Below, in pieces: positions 10,330 through 19,187 of a DNA stretch of 64,000 nucleotides. The notes below the pieces were generated by a model. That model was not told where the DNA came from. It ran no database searches and saw only the letters and a program-made list of their open reading frames with translations. Each line of letters begins with the position of its first letter. The stretch's first letter is position 1. Origin of the DNA: an uncultured Pelagibacteraceae bacterium (lineage in GTDB: Bacteria; Pseudomonadota; Alphaproteobacteria; Pelagibacterales; Pelagibacteraceae); the NCBI GenBank assembly GCA_902629955.1, contig CACOSS010000001.1, forward strand, positions 1 through 64,000, written 5' to 3'. The translations under genes and the position numbers were made by a program.

Positions 10330-11507
10330 AAACAGTTGAAAGTATAGCTAAAAGTCTTAGTGGCAAAAAAATAATATTAAGACTAGATTTAAATGTCCCT
10401 CTTAATAAACAAAAAATCACTGATACAAATAGGATAGATAAAATAATTCCAACTTTAGATTTTTTAGTAAATAATAAAGCTAAAATTTTAATTCTATCGC
10501 ATGTTGGAAGACCCAAGGGTAAAGTTGTAAAAGAGCTTTCTATGGAACCTGTTTGTGAATATCTTAAAAATAAATTGAATCAAAAAATTCGTTTAATAAA
10601 AGCAAATCTCAACAATTTGAAAGAAAAAGATTTATTTGATAACAAAAATGAGAGTATTTTAATGCTTGAAAACTTAAGATTTTATAATGAAGAAGAGGAG
10701 AATAATGAAGAATTTGCTAAAATTTTAGCTAGTTTTGGAGACTTATATGTAAACGATGCATTTTCTTGTTCCCACAGAAAACATGCCTCTGTTTTTAGCA
10801 TAACTAAATATTTACCATCTTACGCTGGAATTCAATTAATGTCTGAAATTACAGCATTAAATAAAATAACAAAAGATATTACAAGACCAATTACATGTAT
10901 TATTGGAGGTTCTAAAATATCTACAAAGATAAATGTTATCAAAAACCTCATATCTAGATTTGATAACTTAATATTTGTAGGAGGAATGGCAAATAATATT
11001 TTGAAAAGTAAAAAAGTTCAAATTGGAAAATCAATTTTTGAAGAAAATTGTGATCATGTAGTTGAAGAAATTTTTAATTTATCCGAAAAGAAAAATTGTA
11101 AAATAATTTATCCTGTTGATGTGTCTGTAAGTAAAAAAATAGACGGAAAAGGAAATATTAAAAAGATAAGTGGAGTTCAAAAAGATGACTTAATTCTTGA
11201 TATAGGTCCAGAAACTTTAAAAATAATTTCTAAAACCATTGAAGGAAGTAAAACAGTTCTATGGAATGGGCCAGCTGGTTATTTTGAAAATGAAAATTTT
11301 AAAAAAGGAAGCTTAGAAATTGCAAAAAAAATTGTTGAAAAAAATAAAAAAAATGAAATTTATTCTGTTGCTGGAGGTGGTGATACTGTTGCGGCTCTAA
11401 ATAGTTTTAATTTAACTCAACACTTTAATTTTGTTTCAACCGCGGGTGGAGCATTTTTGGAATTCCTTGAAGGTAAGGATTTACCTGGTATAAAGGCTTT
11501 ATATTAA
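10326..11507 (+). CDS. pgk: Phosphoglycerate kinase
   Basis: LRLDLNVPL, LSHVGRPKG, VLWNGPAGYFE, STAGGAFLEFLEGK motifs. Confidence 0.97.
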   Translation: MKTVESIAKSLSGKKIILRLDLNVPLNKQKITDTNRIDKIIPTLDFLVNNKAKILILSHVGRPKGKVVKELSMEPVCEYLKNKLNQKIRLIKANLNNLKEKDLFDNKNESILMLENLRFYNEEEENNEEFAKILASFGDLYVNDAFSCSHRKHASVFSITKYLPSYAGIQLMSEITALNKITKDITRPITCIIGGSKISTKINVIKNLISRFDNLIFVGGMANNILKSKKVQIGKSIFEENCDHVVEEIFNLSEKKNCKIIYPVDVSVSKKIDGKGNIKKISGVQKDDLILDIGPETLKIISKTIEGSKTVLWNGPAGYFENENFKKGSLEIAKKIVEKNKKNEIYSVAGGGDTVAALNSFNLTQHFNFVSTAGGAFLEFLEGKDLPGIKALY

Positions 11508-11511
11508 ATAA

Positions 11512-12525
11512 ATGTCAGAACTATACTCAATTGCAGAAAAAATAATTTCTCAAGGTAAAGGTATTCTAGCCGCTGATGAAAGCACAGGTACAATGACTAA
11601 AAGACTGGATGCTGTAAACGTACCATCAACTCCGGAGAATAGACTTTTATTTAGAGAAACGCTTTTATCATCTCAAAGTATGGAAGATTGTATTGGAGGT
11701 GTAATTTTATACGATGAAACAATAAAACAGATTGCGTCAAATAAAAAAACAATTCCTGAGCTTATTTCAAATTCTGGAGCTGTACCAGGAATAAAAGTTG
11801 ATACTGGAGCTAAGGTTTTAGCTAATTCAAAAAATGAAAAAATTACAGAGGGACTTGATGGTTTAAGGGATAGATTAAAAAATTATTATGAACTTGGAGC
11901 TAGATTTACAAAGTGGCGAGGAGTTTATGTTATTTCTGACAAATGCCCAAGTAAACTTGCAATTCATGCAAATGCTCATGCTCTTGCTCGTTATGCTGCT
12001 TTGGTTCAGGAGAGTGGAATGGTACCGATTGTTGAGCCAGAAGTATTAATGGATGGAAATCACAATTCTGAAGATTGTTTTAAAATAACCTCAGAGGTTT
12101 TAAAAAAATGCTACGATGAATTAATTTTAAATAAAGTTGATTTAAAAGGTACAATACTTAAACCTAATATGATTTTACCCGGAGTTAGCAGTAAAGAGAA
12201 AATTGAATGTAAAAAAATTGCAGAACTTACATTAAAATGTTTACATGAATCTGTGCCATCAGAAGTTCCGGCAGTAGCATTTCTTTCTGGAGGACAAACT
12301 GAAAAAGAGGCAGCAAAAAATTTAAATGAGATTAACAAGTTGAATAAAACTGGTTTTACCATGACATATTCTTTTGGAAGAGCTTTACAACAAAGCGCAT
12401 TAAAATTCTGGTCTAAAAATATTAAGGATATTTCTGGTACACAGAATACGTTTAATCATAGAGCAAAAATGTGCTCTTTAGCTGCTCAGGGAAGATGGAC
12501 AGAAGAAATTGAAAATAAAAATTAA
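11512..12525 (+). CDS. Class I fructose-bisphosphate aldolase
   Basis: GKGILAADESTGTMTKRL, KWRGVYVI, PIVEPEVLMDG, AFLSGGQ motifs. Confidence 0.95.
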   Translation: MSELYSIAEKIISQGKGILAADESTGTMTKRLDAVNVPSTPENRLLFRETLLSSQSMEDCIGGVILYDETIKQIASNKKTIPELISNSGAVPGIKVDTGAKVLANSKNEKITEGLDGLRDRLKNYYELGARFTKWRGVYVISDKCPSKLAIHANAHALARYAALVQESGMVPIVEPEVLMDGNHNSEDCFKITSEVLKKCYDELILNKVDLKGTILKPNMILPGVSSKEKIECKKIAELTLKCLHESVPSEVPAVAFLSGGQTEKEAAKNLNEINKLNKTGFTMTYSFGRALQQSALKFWSKNIKDISGTQNTFNHRAKMCSLAAQGRWTEEIENKN

Positions 12526-13135
12526 TACAAAAAGATTTATTTATTTAATTTCTCCAAATAAGATTCATGATAAAAACTTATTCTATCTTGAGCTTGAAAA
12601 ACTTCTAAAATCAAAAAAAATCTATTTTTTTCAGTTGAGATTAAAAAACTATAAGGAAAAACAAATTATACAAATAGGTAAAAAAGTAAGATTAATTTGT
12701 AAAAAATATAAAACTAAACTTATAATTAATGATAATCCATTTATTGCAAAAAAATTAAATGCAGATGGATGTCATTTGGGTCAAAATGATATGAAATTAG
12801 ATAAAGCTAAAAAAATAATTAAAAATAAAATTTTTGGAGTTACATGCCATAATTCAAAAGAACTAGTAAAAAAAGCCATAAAAGTGAAACCTACTTATAT
12901 AGCAATTGGCGCTTTTTTTAAGAGTAGAACTAAAACAGTCAAATATAAAGCCAACATAAGCCTTCTAAAATATGTAAAAAGACTAACAAACATACCTATA
13001 GTAACAATTGGTGGAATTAATAATAAAAATTATAAAAAACTATTATTGAATAATGCAAACTTTTTAGCTATTTCAGGCTACATTTGGAATAATAATAAAT
13101 ATAAACCACAAGAAGCAATAAAAAAATTAAAATGA
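12509..13135 (+). CDS. Thiamine phosphate synthase (ThiE) family protein
   Basis: FFQLRLKN, LIINDNPFIAKKLNADGCHLGQ, VTCHNSKE, PIVTIGGINNKN motifs. Confidence 0.82.
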   Translation: MKIKINTKRFIYLISPNKIHDKNLFYLELEKLLKSKKIYFFQLRLKNYKEKQIIQIGKKVRLICKKYKTKLIINDNPFIAKKLNADGCHLGQNDMKLDKAKKIIKNKIFGVTCHNSKELVKKAIKVKPTYIAIGAFFKSRTKTVKYKANISLLKYVKRLTNIPIVTIGGINNKNYKKLLLNNANFLAISGYIWNNNKYKPQEAIKKLK

Positions 13136-13692
13136 AAATCTCAGCAAATGAAATAAGAGTCGGAATGCTGTTAGAGTATAAAAATGATTTATGGGAAGTG
13201 CTAAAAACTCAGCATGTGAAACCTGGTAAAGGAGGAGCATTTGCACAGGTAGAAATGAAAAGTTTAAATAAGAATACAAAATTAAACGAAAGATTTAGAT
13301 CTAGTGAATACTTAGAAAAAGCATCTGTAGATGAAGTAAAATTCAATTACTCATTTAATGATGAAAACAAATATTATTTTATAGATACTAAAACATTTGA
13401 ACAAATAGAAATACAAAAAGATATAGTTGGAGAAAAAGGAAAAATGCTTACAGAAAATTTAGAAGTAATGATAAGTATTTATAACGAGAGACCGATCTCA
13501 ATAGAATTGCCTAATCAAATAAAATGTAAAGTTGAAACCACAGATGTGGCACTAAAAGGTCAAACTGTATCATCATCATATAAACCTGCAATATTAAGTA
13601 ATGGTATAAAAATACAAGTGCCTCCTTTTATTGAAAATGGAGATGAAATTATAGTTGATACAAGAAATATTGAGTACGTAAAAAAAATATAA
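13132..13692 (+). CDS. efp: Elongation factor P
   Basis: VKPGKGGAFAQVEMKSL and C-terminal GDEIIVDTRNIEYVKK. Confidence 0.96.
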   Translation: MKISANEIRVGMLLEYKNDLWEVLKTQHVKPGKGGAFAQVEMKSLNKNTKLNERFRSSEYLEKASVDEVKFNYSFNDENKYYFIDTKTFEQIEIQKDIVGEKGKMLTENLEVMISIYNERPISIELPNQIKCKVETTDVALKGQTVSSSYKPAILSNGIKIQVPPFIENGDEIIVDTRNIEYVKKI

Positions 13693-13696
13693 TTTT

Positions 13697-14437
13697 ATGA
13701 ATGTATTATCATCTAATTTAAATTTAATGATTAAAGCTGGAGAAAAAGCTTCAAAAAGATTAATTAGAGATTTTGGTGAAGTAGAAAATTTACAAGTTTC
13801 AATAAAAGGTCCTACAGATTTTGTTAGTAACGCAGATATAAATGCAGAAAGAATTATTATTGAAGAATTGTCAAAATTAAAAAAAAACTATTCTATTTTA
13901 AGTGAAGAAACTGGATTTATTAAAAACAAAGATGAAAAAAATATTTGGATAATAGATCCAATAGATGGAACTTCTAATTTTTTACATGGAATACCACATT
14001 TTGCAATTTCAATAGCATTACAATCTCATGATGAAATTATTTGTGGTCTAATTTTTGATCCAATTAAAAATGAAATGTTTTATGCTGAAAAAAATAATGG
14101 CTCATTTCTTAATAACAAAAGAATAAGGGTTTCAAAAAAAAAAGATATAAATGCATGCTTATTTGCAACAAATGGAATTAAGTATAAAAATATTGATGTT
14201 CCTAACCGAAAGACAGGATGTGCTGCTTTAGATATGGCATATGTTGCAGCTGGAAGGTTTGATGGATATTTTCAAGAGAATTTAAATTTATGGGATATTG
14301 CTGCCGGTATAATTTTGGTCAAAGAAGCGGGAGGAATTCTAAATACAATTAATTTATCAAAAAAAGAAAATTTAGATATTAGAGCTACTAGTTCAAGCAT
14401 AAGTGAAAAAATCCTTGAAAAATTGAATAAGTTTTAA
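13697..14437 (+). CDS. suhB: Inositol monophosphatase family protein
   Basis: [47 protein letters not shown] motifs. Confidence 0.92.
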   Translation: MNVLSSNLNLMIKAGEKASKRLIRDFGEVENLQVSIKGPTDFVSNADINAERIIIEELSKLKKNYSILSEETGFIKNKDEKNIWIIDPIDGTSNFLHGIPHFAISIALQSHDEIICGLIFDPIKNEMFYAEKNNGSFLNNKRIRVSKKKDINACLFATNGIKYKNIDVPNRKTGCAALDMAYVAAGRFDGYFQENLNLWDIAAGIILVKEAGGILNTINLSKKENLDIRATSSSISEKILEKLNKF

Positions 14438-14465
14438 TTGTTTTATCATTTTCATTTGCTATAAG
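14438..14465 (+). promoter_or_regulatory. Candidate sigma70 promoter of the rpmE-trcR-rpsU-tRNA unit
   Basis: TTGTTT (14438-14443), 16-nt spacer, TATAAG (14460-14465), 7 nt before the rpmE ATG. Confidence 0.45.
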
Positions 14466-14472
14466 TCTCGTT

Positions 14473-14700
14473 ATGAAAAAAGACATTCATCCAAACTACC
14501 ATAAAATAAAAGTTGAAATGACTGATGGTACGCAATTTGAAACGAGATCAACTTGGGGAAAAGAAGGTGAAGTTCTTAAGTTAGAAATTGATCCTAAATC
14601 TCATTCAGCGTGGACAGGGGGTAAACAAAAGCTTTTAGATAAGGGGCGGGTGAGTAAATTTAATAAGAAATTTCAAAATTTTAGATCAGATAAAAAATAA
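14473..14700 (+). CDS. rpmE: Ribosomal protein bL31
   Basis: [29 protein letters not shown]. Confidence 0.95.
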   Translation: MKKDIHPNYHKIKVEMTDGTQFETRSTWGKEGEVLKLEIDPKSHSAWTGGKQKLLDKGRVSKFNKKFQNFRSDKK

Positions 14701-15272
14701 TGACAAATGGACTTTTAATGCCAATAGCAACAGCTGTTTGGTTGGTGGAAAACACGACGCTTACTTTTAAGCAAATTGCAAATTTTTGTAATTTGCATGA
14801 AGTTGAAGTTCAAGGAATTGCAGATGGAGAAGTTGCAAAGGGAATTAAACCTTATAATCCGATAATTTCTGGTCAGTTAACAAGAGAAGAAATTGATTTA
14901 TCTTCAAAAGATGACAGTAGAGATCTACAAATAAAAGGAACAGATATTGAAATTGCATCAGAGGATAAAAAAATTAAAAAATATGTTCCTTTGTCAAAAA
15001 GACAAGATAAGCCAGACTCTGCGCTATGGTTGATTAAGCACCATCCTCTGTTAAAAGACTCACAAATTGCAAAGTTAGTAGGAGTAACAAAAAACTCTGT
15101 TACATCAATTAGAAATAAGAGCTATTGGAACTATAATAATTTGAACTCAAAAGATCCTGTAGCTATGAATTTATTTACACAAAAAGATTTAGTTTTAGCC
15201 ATAGAAAAAGCTGAAAGAAGAATTAAAAGGGAAAAAAAAGAAAAAGAAAAGGCAAAACTCTCAGCTTCGTAA
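14700..15272 (+). CDS. trcR: DUF1013 / TrcR-type cell cycle transcriptional regulator
   Basis: LMPIATAVWLVENTTLTFKQIANFCNLHEVEVQGIADGEV; ALWLIKHHPLLKDSQIAKLVGVTKNSV. Confidence 0.9.
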   Translation: MTNGLLMPIATAVWLVENTTLTFKQIANFCNLHEVEVQGIADGEVAKGIKPYNPIISGQLTREEIDLSSKDDSRDLQIKGTDIEIASEDKKIKKYVPLSKRQDKPDSALWLIKHHPLLKDSQIAKLVGVTKNSVTSIRNKSYWNYNNLNSKDPVAMNLFTQKDLVLAIEKAERRIKREKKEKEKAKLSAS

Positions 15273-15280
15273 GGATCATA

Positions 15281-15340
15281 ATGTGTAGACAAAAAAAAAT
15301 TAAAGTGCTATTAAATCACTTTTTTGGAGGTAGTTATTAA
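15281..15340 (+). CDS. Putative 19-codon leader peptide (MCRQKKIKVLLNHFFGGSY) upstream of rpsU
   Basis: ATG with AAGGA 5 nt upstream (15271-15275); stop TAA (15338-15340) overlaps the inferred rpsU AUU start by 1 nt. Confidence 0.45.
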   Translation: MCRQKKIKVLLNHFFGGSY

Positions 15341-15530
15341 AATAGAAGTCAAAGATAATAATGTTGAACAAGCTTTAAGAGTTTTAAAGAGAAAACTTCA
15401 AAGAGATGGATTCTTTAAAATCATCAAATTAAAAGACACTTACGAAAAACCTTCAGAGAAAAAAAAAAGAATTTTACAAGAAAATATTAAGAGAGTAAAA
15501 AAATTAAATAAACTCAAAAACAGATTTTAA
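15336..15530 (+). CDS. rpsU: Ribosomal protein bS21; inferred AUU start (ORF track opens at TTG 15324)
   Basis: KIEVKDNNVEQALRVLKRKLQRDGFFK...YEKPSEKK is bS21; GGAGG at 15326-15330 is 5 nt before ATT at 15336; no in-frame ATG. Confidence 0.93.
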   Translation: MKIEVKDNNVEQALRVLKRKLQRDGFFKIIKLKDTYEKPSEKKKRILQENIKRVKKLNKLKNRF

Positions 15531-15533
15531 TAT

Positions 15534-15610
<77 letters not shown>

Positions 15611-15611
15611 A

Positions 15612-17006
15612 TTAGATAACTTCAGGCAATTCTTTTAGCCAATTTGATATTGATCCAGCTCCCATTCCAATTACAATTTTGTTACCGTAAATATTTTGTT
15701 TTATAAATTTAGCTAAATTATTTTTATCTTTAACTAAAAATATTTGTACTTTTGAATGATGCGATATTTCTTTTGCAAAATTTTCATAATCAAATTTTAA
15801 TTTTATATTTTCTCCAGCTGTAAAAATTGGACATAATATAACTTCATCAGCCTGATTAAAGCATTTGGCAAATTCTGATTTAAGATCATTTAGTCTTGAA
15901 ATTCTATGAGGTTGAAATATACAAATAATTTTTTCAGAGGAGTAAGCAGTTTTAACCCCACTCAAAACTTCTTTTATTTCAGTTGGGTGATGTGCGTAAT
16001 CATCAAAAAAGCTTACACCTTTATAATCAAAAATTTTATTAAATCTTCTTTGAACACCTTTAAATGTTTTCAGTCCATCTTTTATCTTATTAATTGGTAT
16101 ACCTAAACTTACTGCTACTGCTATAGATGCGGTAGTATTCCTTATATTATGCAATCCAATAAGAGGTACTTTGATATTATTAATTGAGAATGTTTTTTTT
16201 CCAGGTAGATTGATTATTAAATCAAATGTGGACCATTCTCTTGTTTGAACAGTTCTGCTTATACGGAAATTTGAACTTTTATGAATTCCATAAGAATTAT
16301 AATTTTTAATTTTGAGTGATTTTATTAATTTTGAATTATTTTTATCATCAATACAAATAAATGACTTTCCAAAAGAAGGAACTCTGTCAATATATTCTCC
16401 AAAAAGATTTAATAATTTATCCATTGATTTGTAGTAATCCATATGCTCTCTATCAATATTTGTGATTATTGAATAAGTTGGTTGCACTTTTAAAAAACTT
16501 CCATCAGACTCATCCAGCTCTACAATACTCCAATTACTTTTACCAAGTCTTGCTGAATTATTGAAAGATTTTAATACACCACCATTTATTATTGTTGGAT
16601 CTAGGTTTGTACTTGATAAAATACTTGCAACAAGTGAGGTTGTTGTTGTCTTTCCATGAGATCCAACTACTACAATATTTTTAGTAAGTGAAGTAATATG
16701 TCCAAGCATGTCTCCTCTTTTATATATTGGCAAGTTTTTTTTTTGAGCAGTAATAAATTCAATATTACTTTTTTTAACAGCTGATGAAATAACAAGTATC
16801 GTAGAGCTATATATATTTTTTTTTTTGTGCCCAATAAAAACTTTTATCCCATTTTTTTTTAGTCTTTCTATATTTTTATTAAAATTTATATCGCTTCCTT
16901 GAACTTTAAATCCCATTCTTCTCATGACCAAAGCTAATCCGCTCATACCTATACCCCCTATGCCTACAAAATGTATTACTTCAGATTTAGCTAATTTAAT
17001 TTTCAT
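15612..17006 (-). CDS. murC: UDP-N-acetylmuramate--L-alanine ligase
   Basis: VHFVGIGGIGMSGLALVM, VVGSHGKTTTTSLVA, DDYAHHPTEI motifs. Confidence 0.97.
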   Translation of the reverse strand: MKIKLAKSEVIHFVGIGGIGMSGLALVMRRMGFKVQGSDINFNKNIERLKKNGIKVFIGHKKKNIYSSTILVISSAVKKSNIEFITAQKKNLPIYKRGDMLGHITSLTKNIVVVGSHGKTTTTSLVASILSSTNLDPTIINGGVLKSFNNSARLGKSNWSIVELDESDGSFLKVQPTYSIITNIDREHMDYYKSMDKLLNLFGEYIDRVPSFGKSFICIDDKNNSKLIKSLKIKNYNSYGIHKSSNFRISRTVQTREWSTFDLIINLPGKKTFSINNIKVPLIGLHNIRNTTASIAVAVSLGIPINKIKDGLKTFKGVQRRFNKIFDYKGVSFFDDYAHHPTEIKEVLSGVKTAYSSEKIICIFQPHRISRLNDLKSEFAKCFNQADEVILCPIFTAGENIKLKFDYENFAKEISHHSKVQIFLVKDKNNLAKFIKQNIYGNKIVIGMGAGSISNWLKELPEVI

Positions 17007-18069
17007 TTATTGTTTTTATTATTATTTTATTGTTTTTTTCCCATGTGTTGTTTGAGCTTATTTCTTTCATAGCTTTTTTTTTAAGCTGTAAATTTTTTTT
17101 ATCATCTAATATATTTGTAATTATTTCAAAAAGATTTTTTTGTGGTATCTCTTTTTGTTCAAGCATCCAACAACAATTATTCTCTTTATAGTGCTTTGCG
17201 TTAAATAATTGGTGATCATCTTTTGAATATGGGAATGGAATAGCTAAAAATGGTACCTCAAAGAATACTAATTCAGCTAAAGTTGATGCTCCTGCACGAG
17301 TGATACAAAAATCAGTTTTTAATAAAATACTTTCTAAATAACGTTCAAAGTCAAAAAGTTGAAAAGTAATACTATTCTGCTTGTAAAAAATTTCGAGATC
17401 TTTAAAATTTTCTCTATTAGTTTGGTGATATACAAATAAATTAAATCTTTTAGATAAATTGTTTAGTACATTTTTTAATTCTGTTTGAAAAAATTTTGCT
17501 CCCTGACTACCACCGATAATAAGAAAAACTTTCTGGTCTGAGAGTATTTTTTGGTCATTTTTTAAAAGGTAACTTTTTTTATTTAAAACCGGATTAATAA
17601 TTTCTATTTTACCGATATATTTTAATGGAAATTTTCTTATAGAATTTGAATAACAAAAAATTTTTTTACATTGTTTCAAAAAAAATAAATTTGATCGACC
17701 TAGCACCATATTCGGTTCATATAAAAATAATTTAGATCTTGTAAATATAGAAGCTATACAAATTGGAAATGTCATATAACCACCTGTTGAAATAATTTTA
17801 TCAATCTTATTTTGTTTTAAATAAAAAAATGATTTAAATATAGAAATCAAAAAAAATAATAAATTCAAAGGAATTTTAAGTATATTTTTTTTAAGGTCAG
17901 GAACATCTATTATTTTATTATTATATATTTTTGAATCAATAAATTTAAGTCCTCTTAAATCACTGGTTAAAAAAACTTCATTATTTTCTTTCAAATGTTC
18001 ATAAAAATTTAATGCAGGAATTACATGACCACCTGATCCGCCTGTGCTAATTAAAATTTTTTTTTTCAT
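16996..18069 (-). CDS. murG: UDP-GlcNAc:undecaprenyl-PP-MurNAc-pentapeptide GlcNAc transferase
   Basis: ISTGGSGGHVIPAL, IIGGSQGAKF, TRAGASTLAEL motifs. Confidence 0.95.
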   Translation of the reverse strand: MKKKILISTGGSGGHVIPALNFYEHLKENNEVFLTSDLRGLKFIDSKIYNNKIIDVPDLKKNILKIPLNLLFFLISIFKSFFYLKQNKIDKIISTGGYMTFPICIASIFTRSKLFLYEPNMVLGRSNLFFLKQCKKIFCYSNSIRKFPLKYIGKIEIINPVLNKKSYLLKNDQKILSDQKVFLIIGGSQGAKFFQTELKNVLNNLSKRFNLFVYHQTNRENFKDLEIFYKQNSITFQLFDFERYLESILLKTDFCITRAGASTLAELVFFEVPFLAIPFPYSKDDHQLFNAKHYKENNCCWMLEQKEIPQKNLFEIITNILDDKKNLQLKKKAMKEISSNNTWEKNNKIIIKTINEN

Positions 18070-19187
18070 GAGATGTTTTTTTTTGTAAGATTTAATATAA
18101 TTCCAGCAAGGATTGAGCTTCCAACAATTGATGATCCGCCATAACTTAAAAATGGAAGTGTCATTCCTGTTGTGGGTAATATTCTAATATTCACTCCCAA
18201 ATGAACCAAAAACTGGAAAAAAATTATTATACTGCATCCAAAAATTATAAATTTAATCTTGTCATTTTTAAGATATGAGATGTTTTTGAAAGTTTTATAT
18301 AAAAATATCAAAAATATTAATAACAGAAAAAATATCATAATCGCTCCAAATTCTTCCGAAATTACTGAAACTATATAATCGGTATGGGCTTCCGGGACTT
18401 TATTTTTTAACACTCCTTCTCCAATTCCTTTGCCAAAGAACCCACCACTAATAATAGCTTCTGATGCTTTCTCAGACTGATAATTATTACCTGATGAAGG
18501 ATTTAAAAATGCGGTAATTCTTATTAAAATATATTCGAATTTTGGAACAAAAATAACTACAGATAATACAGAAAACAAAATAAAGCTAAAAAACATAAAA
18601 AATAAATAGAGATTAATTCCAGAAATAAATATTAATGAAAGCCAAGTAAGGAAAATTAAAACTGTTTGGCCCATGTCCGGTTGAGAAATTAATAGAATAA
18701 TAATTGGCAAAATTAATAAAAAACTAACAAAATATTTAAAAAATTGATAATTTTTGTTTTCAAAACTTAAAGATGTAGCAATTACCACTATTATAAAAGG
18801 TTTTAAAATTTCAATAGGTTGAAATCTAGGTAGAAAAAAAATATCTAGCCATCTTTTAGATCCTTTTACTTCAGTTCCAATGAAAGGAACTAAAATCAAA
18901 GAAATTAAGAAAATTAAAAAAAAAAGGTATGATAATAAAAATAATTTATTTTTTTCTAAAATTGAAAAAAAAAACATTGTGAATATTCCGATTGAAATAA
19001 ATATACAGTGCTTAAGAAAAAAAAAATAATTATTTGTATTTAATCTATCTGAAGCCACAAGTGAAGTGGATAATAAAGAAAACAATAATCCCAAAGTAAA
19101 AAGTAATAAAAAAGTTGTTAGAATAGTTTTATCCAAATTTCTCCACCAATTAAAATAAAGATTATTTAAAAATTTATTATCTAACAT
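18066..19187 (-). CDS. ftsW: SEDS family glycosyltransferase FtsW
   Basis: Multi-TM; GSKRWLDIFFLPRFQPIEILKP; SEEFGAI; LPFLSYGGSSI. Confidence 0.94.
   Translation of the reverse strand: MLDNKFLNNLYFNWWRNLDKTILTTFLLLFTLGLLFSLLSTSLVASDRLNTNNYFFFLKHCIFISIGIFTMFFFSILEKNKLFLLSYLFFLIFLISLILVPFIGTEVKGSKRWLDIFFLPRFQPIEILKPFIIVVIATSLSFENKNYQFFKYFVSFLLILPIIILLISQPDMGQTVLIFLTWLSLIFISGINLYLFFMFFSFILFSVLSVVIFVPKFEYILIRITAFLNPSSGNNYQSEKASEAIISGGFFGKGIGEGVLKNKVPEAHTDYIVSVISEEFGAIMIFFLLLIFLIFLYKTFKNISYLKNDKIKFIIFGCSIIIFFQFLVHLGVNIRILPTTGMTLPFLSYGGSSIVGSSILAGIILNLTKKNIS

Noticed and set aside
15324-15335. TTG start for rpsU as given by the ORF track
   Set aside because: The TTG overlaps the GGAGG Shine-Dalgarno and would add residues before the conserved bS21 N-terminus
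15321-15345. Programmed +1 frameshift fusing the leader ORF to rpsU
   Set aside because: The SD-stop arrangement loosely recalls prfB, but slipping the P-site tRNA from UAU to AUU gives poor re-pairing and prfB spacing differs; kept only as an alternative to coupling
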